Source: Holophagae bacterium (GTDB lineage: Bacteria > Acidobacteriota > Holophagae > Acanthopleuribacterales > Acanthopleuribacteraceae). From it: a stretch of 64,000 bases of DNA. The stretch spans positions 62,001 through 126,000 of the forward strand of contig JAJCXM010000007.1 in NCBI GenBank assembly GCA_029263455.1. Direction: 5' to 3'. A program made the position numbers and the translations under genes. The notes under the pieces are model-generated. The model saw only the letters and a list, made by a program, of their open reading frames with translations. It did no database searches and was not told the origin of the DNA. This document shows, in pieces, positions 58,847 through 64,000 of this stretch (position 1 is its first letter; the number at the start of each line of letters is the position of its first letter).

Positions 58847-59244
58847 GCGATGTCCTAACCTTCATCATCTCGCGATTTAATTATTGGATCTATATCGTGT
58901 TGATGATGATTGGTCTATACGCCATGATCGCCAAACGCAATTACGTCAAGAAGTTCATCGGCATGTCAATTTTCCAGACGGCGATTATTCTTTTTTACGT
59001 CTCTACAGGCGTTAAGTCAGGCGCCACAATCCCTATTCTCGAACACGGTCATGACATCGGCCATGCGGCGGCCGCAATCAACCCGGACCATTACGCTAAT
59101 CCATTGCCTCATGTATTGATGTTGACAGCCATTGTTGTAGGTGTTGCTACGTTGGGTGTCGCATTGGCAGTTGTTCAAAAAGTACACGATCAGTACGAGA
59201 CGATCGAGGAGCCTGAAATTCTGTTCAAATTGGGCCAGGAATGA
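58843..59244 (+). CDS. mrpC: Mrp antiporter subunit C (NuoK-like)
   Basis: The 133-residue protein starts at GTG with GGAGG 7 bases upstream. Three helices with the NuoK-like layout; P-L-P-H-V-L-M-L-T-A-I-V-V-G-V-A is the family signature. A soluble His-rich loop (G-H-D-I-G-H) lies between helices 2 and 3. Confidence 0.92.
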   Translation: MSDVLTFIISRFNYWIYIVLMMIGLYAMIAKRNYVKKFIGMSIFQTAIILFYVSTGVKSGATIPILEHGHDIGHAAAAINPDHYANPLPHVLMLTAIVVGVATLGVALAVVQKVHDQYETIEEPEILFKLGQE

Positions 59245-60743
59245 GCGAGAATCTGCCATTTCTTGTGATCGCTGCGCCTCTTTTTGGTGCCTTAGTTGCC
59301 AGCCTCGTTGGCTGGGCCCGACCTCGATATTGTTACGCCATCGCCATGGTCTCTTTGGCCGCAGGCTTGACAGCGGCTATCGCTTTACTGGTTAAAGTAT
59401 CAGGCACAGTTAGCGGTTATGAGTATCGGTTAGGTGGCTGGCCGCCTCCCATCGGAATACAGCACTGGGTAGACCCATTAAGCGCGTTGATTTTGGTCGT
59501 GATAACGGCGGTTGCCTTTTTGGCTGTCATGTCGGCACGAGCGAACTTGCAGCTGGAGCTACCTGGAAAAGAACGGTTTGTTTACCCACTCATGCTCTTA
59601 ATGGTGACCGGTCTATCAGGCATGACGCTCACCGGCGATGCATTCAATCTTTATGTTTTACTCGAAATCACGTCATTGTCGTCCTACGCGCTGGTGGCCA
59701 TAGGTAGAGGTCGAGCTGCAGCTAGCTGCCTCAATTACATCATTATGGGCACCATTGGGGCCTCATTTTATTTGTTGGGTGTGGGTTATCTGTACCTGAA
59801 AACGGGCAGCCTAAACATGATTGACCTGCGTCAGATCATGATTGCTGGAGACATGCATGGCTCGCAGACGGTAATTACGGGTTTCATCCTGATCACCGTT
59901 GGTTTTTGGATCAAAATGGGACTTTACCCCTTACATGGTTGGTTGCCGAACGCCTATTCATTTGCACCCCATGCTGCATCAAACTTGATGGCTCCATTAA
60001 TGACTAAAGTTTCGGTCTACGTGAGTCTGCGCATGATGCTGAGCGTATTTACGCCAGACTTTCTTGCTGTGCATGCTTTGTGGGCGCAAACGGCATTACT
60101 AGTTGCCACGATAGCAATCATCGCGGGCTCATTGATTGCCTATTCGCAAACGGATGTTAAGAAGTTGCTGTGCTATTTAGTCGTGGCCGAAGTCGGTTAT
60201 ATGGCTGGAGGCATGTGGTTGATGAATCGGGCGGGGATTACCGGCACGATTTATCACATTGCTGCCGATGCTTTTATGACCTGTTGTCTGTTTCTAGGGG
60301 CATCGGGACTGATTGCTTCGACAGGGAGCCGCCACATACGTAGTTTCCGAGGAGCGACTCGTCGTATGCCTTGGACTTTTGCGGCCTTTCTGGTGGGCGG
60401 ACTTTCTATGATTGGTGTGCCACCCACCTGTGGTTTCTTCAGTAAGTGGTTCCTGATTCAAGGCGCTATAGAAGGCGGCGCCTGGCACTTTGTGGCAGCT
60501 CTTATCTTCTCGTCACTTATCAATGCACTCATCTTTTTTAGAATCATTGAACTTGCCTATTTTAAGGATGTTGAGCATGAGGATGACGTGTCGCATCCGC
60601 CACAAGTTCAACGAAATGAAGCGCCCTGGGGAATACGTATCCCGCTGTTTATCACGAGTGTGGTTATTGTCCTATTGGGAGTCTTTTCGCCTAGAGTCAT
60701 CAACTGGATCGAACGTTTTGTTGATTCGGTAGGCGTCACATGA
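59241..60743 (+). CDS. Proton-conducting antiporter subunit D, copy 1
   Basis: 500 residues with about 14 helices, NuoN/MrpD type. G-L-Y-P-L-H-G-W-L-P-N-A-Y and L-L-C-Y-L-V-V-A-E-V-G-Y are the conserved core, including the Lys of the V-K-K-L-L stretch. It should carry ions or protons through the membrane arm. First of three such subunits; overlaps the next by 4 bases. Confidence 0.92.
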   Translation: MSENLPFLVIAAPLFGALVASLVGWARPRYCYAIAMVSLAAGLTAAIALLVKVSGTVSGYEYRLGGWPPPIGIQHWVDPLSALILVVITAVAFLAVMSARANLQLELPGKERFVYPLMLLMVTGLSGMTLTGDAFNLYVLLEITSLSSYALVAIGRGRAAASCLNYIIMGTIGASFYLLGVGYLYLKTGSLNMIDLRQIMIAGDMHGSQTVITGFILITVGFWIKMGLYPLHGWLPNAYSFAPHAASNLMAPLMTKVSVYVSLRMMLSVFTPDFLAVHALWAQTALLVATIAIIAGSLIAYSQTDVKKLLCYLVVAEVGYMAGGMWLMNRAGITGTIYHIAADAFMTCCLFLGASGLIASTGSRHIRSFRGATRRMPWTFAAFLVGGLSMIGVPPTCGFFSKWFLIQGAIEGGAWHFVAALIFSSLINALIFFRIIELAYFKDVEHEDDVSHPPQVQRNEAPWGIRIPLFITSVVIVLLGVFSPRVINWIERFVDSVGVT

Positions 60744-62212
60744 ATATCCAATATTTACCGGTCGTCGCCGTGTCCATATCGTTGTTGGCCGTTCCGTTGA
60801 TCATCTTGCTGAACAAGAAACCTAATCTTCGCGAAGCGGTTAGTCTGCTCGCTGGTGTCGTCAAATTGGGATGTGTCATTGCATTGGTGCCACACGTTTT
60901 GAACGGAGAACAAATTGAAATAGTGCTGTGGGAGTTCGAAGCCGGATTGCCGATTGCTTTTCGTGTCGATGGGCTAGGTCTTCTTTTTGCCTTTGTGGCG
61001 GCGAGCCTGTGGATTGTGACGACCGCCTATTCAATCGGCTACATGCGCACGACGAAGAGTAAGAATCTAACCCGCTTCTACAGCTATTTTGCCATTTCTT
61101 TGGCGGCCACATTAGGCGTGGCTTTCTCAGCTAACTTATTAACCCTCTATCTTTTTTACGAAGCTCTTTCATTAGCTACCTTTCCGCTGGTGACCCATAA
61201 CGGAGATGGAGAAGCGCGGAGCGGTGGAAGACGCTACCTTTATTTCCTGCTAACGACATCGATCGGACTGGTGCTACCGGCAATGCTGTATATCTATGGC
61301 CAAGTTGGTGACCTGAATTTCCAGCCAGGCGGCGTTCTGGTTGATTCCGGGATGTCGCAAACCACGCTGCTTGTGCTGTTGTTAGCATTTGTCTTCGGTT
61401 TCGCCAAAGCGGCACTCATGCCCTTTCATGGCTGGCTGCCAGGGGCCATGGTCGCACCTACGCCGGTGAGTGCGCTGTTACATGCGGTGGCCGTTGTTAA
61501 AGTGGGCGTTTTTTCTATTTTGAGAATTATCACAGGCATTTTTGGGACTGATTTCATGGCGCAAGTGAATTGGCATGAGATCGTTACTTGGGTAGCGGCT
61601 GGCACGGTGGTGATCAGTTCTTTGATTGCCTTGAGCCAAGACAATTTGAAACGTCGATTGGCCTATTCCACCATTGGCCAACTTGCATACATTATCTTAG
61701 GGGCCAGCTTACTAACCGATCGAGCTGTGACCGGTAGCAGCTTGCATATTCTGATGCATGCGTTTGGAAAGATTACATTGTTCTTTTGTGCTGGTGCAAT
61801 TTACGTTGCTTCAGGCAAAAAGTACATTTCACAGATGGTCGGATTGGGTCGCATTATGCCGTGGACGATGGCGGCGTTCTTAATTGGGTCGATGAGCGTT
61901 ATTGGTTTACCGCCTACCGGTGGTTTTGTGTCTAAGTGGCTGCTCTTGATGGGTGCCCTTGATGCGCGCATGAATGCGGTAGTGGTTGTCTATTTAGTCA
62001 GTTCCCTGTTGAATGCGGCTTATTTTCTGCCCATCGTATTTCGCGGATTCTACGTTCCAGGTGACGACCCAACTAAGCCCGTTAAGATGAAGGAAGCACC
62101 ATTGTGGTGTCTAATCCCACTTTGGATTACAGCTTTGATTTCAATTGCTTTATTCTTCCTTTCAGATACCGCGATTCGGCTGATCGAAGTCTTTCTTGGG
62201 GTGGGCGTGTGA
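60740..62212 (+). CDS. Proton-conducting antiporter subunit D, copy 2
   Basis: 490 residues of the NuoM/MrpD type: K-A-A-L-M-P-F-H-G-W-L-P-G-A-M, L-H-A-V-A-V-V-K-V-G-V and L-K-R-R-L-A-Y-S-T-I-G-Q. The sequence clearly differs from copy 1, so this is an old paralogue or a distinct subunit. It overlaps the next gene by 4 bases (GTGA). Confidence 0.92.
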   Translation: MNIQYLPVVAVSISLLAVPLIILLNKKPNLREAVSLLAGVVKLGCVIALVPHVLNGEQIEIVLWEFEAGLPIAFRVDGLGLLFAFVAASLWIVTTAYSIGYMRTTKSKNLTRFYSYFAISLAATLGVAFSANLLTLYLFYEALSLATFPLVTHNGDGEARSGGRRYLYFLLTTSIGLVLPAMLYIYGQVGDLNFQPGGVLVDSGMSQTTLLVLLLAFVFGFAKAALMPFHGWLPGAMVAPTPVSALLHAVAVVKVGVFSILRIITGIFGTDFMAQVNWHEIVTWVAAGTVVISSLIALSQDNLKRRLAYSTIGQLAYIILGASLLTDRAVTGSSLHILMHAFGKITLFFCAGAIYVASGKKYISQMVGLGRIMPWTMAAFLIGSMSVIGLPPTGGFVSKWLLLMGALDARMNAVVVVYLVSSLLNAAYFLPIVFRGFYVPGDDPTKPVKMKEAPLWCLIPLWITALISIALFFLSDTAIRLIEVFLGVGV

Positions 62213-62481
62213 AAGATAAACGTGACCAACTGAGAACTCCGCATGAGTGGGATTGGTTTGATAAACCCAAGAATCGACGTTTGCTTTGGATCCTGTTATG
62301 GTCAGCCTGTGTCTTGTCTGTTGTGGCCGAATTATTCATTGAGCGTGAACCTCACTTTCCGGCTGACGAATACTTTGGTTCCTACGCCCTCATTGGATTT
62401 GCGGCGTGCGCGTTATTCATTCTTTTCGCGAAAGGGATCGGTTACCTACTAAAAGTTAAGAGTGATTACTATGATGAGTAA
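62209..62481 (+). CDS. Small two-helix protein of the antiporter operon
   Basis: 90 residues from the GTG at 62209. A longer frame from 62104 lies inside the previous gene and is rejected. Two membrane helices (about 22-43 and 58-83) are followed by a short tail ending S-D-Y-Y-D-E. From memory, similar small proteins with a D-Y-Y-D-type end occur between antiporter subunits in other Mrp/Mbh-like clusters. No known role. Confidence 0.82.
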   Translation: MKDKRDQLRTPHEWDWFDKPKNRRLLWILLWSACVLSVVAELFIEREPHFPADEYFGSYALIGFAACALFILFAKGIGYLLKVKSDYYDE

Positions 62482-64000
62482 TCTTCCTCCTTTCGTCATC
62501 TTCTTCGTTGGGGCAGTGCTTCCTTTTCTGTTCAAGGGTCGTGTGCGCAATTGGTTAATGATCGGTGTTGGTGCGGTCGGTTTATGGCAAGTACTCAGTT
62601 TAGACGTAGGTAGTACGTTTGATGTGCAGTGGCTCGGATACAACCTTGAATTGATGCGCGTGGACGGTATGAGTCGTCCGTTTGGAATCATCTTCACGTT
62701 GAGCATTACTGCGGTATTCATCTATGCCATGTATATGGACGAATCGACGCCGTATGTGGCCTCGTGCCTATATGTGGGCAGCGCTCTGGGCGCCGTGTTT
62801 GCCGGCGATCTAATCACCCTGTACCTGTTTTGGGAAATAATGGCGATTGCGTCAACTTTCTTAGTGTTACTTCGTCGTCGCAAACAAACCTATGGGTCTG
62901 CTTACCGGTATGTATTAGTCCATATATTTGGTGGGCTGATCCTGCTGTTTGGCATTCTGTTGACCATTTCTGCCACGGGCTCAACCACTTTTGATGCCTC
63001 CGTCTTCCATACACAATCAGTGGGGAGTTGGCTTGTCTTGGTTGGCTTCTTAATCAATGCGGCGGTACCGCCAATGTCAGCCTGGTTATCGGATGCGTAC
63101 CCCGAAGCAACGGTGTTTGGTGGCATCGTTCTCAGTGCTTACACCACCAAAACAGCCGTCTATACCTTGTTACGCGGATTCGCCGGTTGGGAAATTTTGA
63201 TCGTCATTGGCTGCATCATGTCCATTTACGGCATCGTTTACGCCTTACTCGAAAACGATATGCGACGCATTTTGGCCTATTCCATCATTAACCAAGTTGG
63301 GTTCATGATATGTGGCGCCGGCATTGGTACAGAGTTAGCCATTAACGGTGCCATTGCACATGCCTTCTGCCACATCATCTACAAGGCGTTGTTGTGGATG
63401 TCGGCAGGCGCAGTTCTGTACCGCACAGGAACCGCTAAGTGCACGGAGTTAGGTGGTCTCTACAAGAGTATGCCGACGACCATGATCCTGGGCACCATCG
63501 GAGCCTTGGCCATTTCGTCTGTGCCCGGCACAAGTGGTTTCACTAGCAAGACATTGATTTTGATGGCCGCCTCAGAACAACACCTGATGTGGCCATGGTT
63601 AATATTGGAAATGGCCTCTGCGGGTGTTTTCCTGCATGCGGGAATTAAGTTCCCGTATTTTGTCTTTTTTGACAAGGACCGTGGATTGAGACCCAAAAAG
63701 GCATTGCCTTGCATGACCGTTGGCATGATGGTCTTGGCGTTCTTCTGCCTGTTTCTTGGCATATTCCCTAATGTTTTGTACTCAATCTTGCCGTATCAGG
63801 ACATGTTCGCCGATGGAAGTTTCACCGTGTTTAAGGCCGAAAAGGTCGTTACACAGATGCAGTTGCTGCTGTTCTCCGGACTCGTCTTTTTCTTGTTCCT
63901 AAAACTCCTGAAACGCACGGATACGATCTCATTGGATACGGATTGGTTCTATCGCAAGGCGGGAAAATGGTTTTTTGCACGCTGCGCTAACTTGCTCAAT
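62474..64000 (+). CDS. Proton-conducting antiporter subunit, copy 3 (3' end outside window)
   Basis: Open from ATG 62474 (or 62471) to the right edge, over 500 codons with no stop. NuoL/MrpD-like helices; F-W-E-I-M-A-I-A-S, P-M-S-A-W-L-S-D-A-Y-P-E-A, L-E-N-D-M-R-R-I-L-A-Y-S and H-I-I-Y-K-A-L-L mark the conserved core. A third antiporter-type subunit makes the complex larger than a classical Mrp. It overlaps the small gene by 8 or 11 bases. Confidence 0.9.
   Translation, partial: MSNLPPFVIFFVGAVLPFLFKGRVRNWLMIGVGAVGLWQVLSLDVGSTFDVQWLGYNLELMRVDGMSRPFGIIFTLSITAVFIYAMYMDESTPYVASCLYVGSALGAVFAGDLITLYLFWEIMAIASTFLVLLRRRKQTYGSAYRYVLVHIFGGLILLFGILLTISATGSTTFDASVFHTQSVGSWLVLVGFLINAAVPPMSAWLSDAYPEATVFGGIVLSAYTTKTAVYTLLRGFAGWEILIVIGCIMSIYGIVYALLENDMRRILAYSIINQVGFMICGAGIGTELAINGAIAHAFCHIIYKALLWMSAGAVLYRTGTAKCTELGGLYKSMPTTMILGTIGALAISSVPGTSGFTSKTLILMAASEQHLMWPWLILEMASAGVFLHAGIKFPYFVFFDKDRGLRPKKALPCMTVGMMVLAFFCLFLGIFPNVLYSILPYQDMFADGSFTVFKAEKVVTQMQLLLFSGLVFFLFLKLLKRTDTISLDTDWFYRKAGKWFFARCANLLN

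Overview
The window looks like a chromosomal segment of a free-living, Gram-negative-type bacterium of the Acidobacteriota, perhaps near Acanthopleuribacter/Holophagae. This is an inference from gene content: an ECF sigma factor next to a TPR Ser/Thr kinase, a CBM9-like/DUF5916 outer-membrane protein, a FecR-DUF6600 protein, huge secreted LamG/PKD/carboxypeptidase-regulatory proteins, and an acidobacterial-style repeat domain in front of an S41 peptidase. There is no rRNA and no sign of phage, IS elements or CRISPR.

Positions 1-23,182 (minus strand) form one accessory block. In transcription order it holds a membrane Ser/Thr kinase with a TPR sensor part, an ECF sigma factor, a secreted protein of about 4,721 residues, and 14 bases later a secreted LamG/PKD tandem-repeat protein that runs off the left edge. 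A PP2C (SpoIIE-type) phosphatase diverges from the kinase. I read this as a candidate phosphorylation-controlled system for giant surface proteins. It is the most novel part of the window.

Positions 24,714-38,242 hold single genes and small operons: a DUF5916 barrel protein, a secreted protein of unknown role, another outer-membrane barrel, a bacterioferritin-like protein, a DUF6607 protein, then an ABC-2 exporter pair, a PhzF-like protein, a TrpF-like protein lacking its catalytic Cys, an S9 peptidase and a Nudix hydrolase.

Positions 38,250-42,994 (minus) are a tightly packed seven-gene operon: eno, ftsB-like, an anti-sigma kinase-like ATPase, a STAS antagonist, an unknown gene, an O-methyltransferase and thiL. 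Then come a FecR/DUF6600 protein, folK, mazG, and a secreted S41 peptidase gene split by an apparent one-base frameshift.

Positions 49,190-53,884 (minus) are a housekeeping operon: DUF1579, yccF-like, tsaD, lepA, yhbY, moaC. A gloB/ankyrin pair, a small membrane protein and tRNA-Thr(CGT) follow.

Positions 56,691-64,000 (plus) are an Mrp/Mbh-type cation:proton antiporter operon with three NuoL/M/N-type subunits, cut by the right edge. Most of its junctions are 4-base start/stop overlaps.
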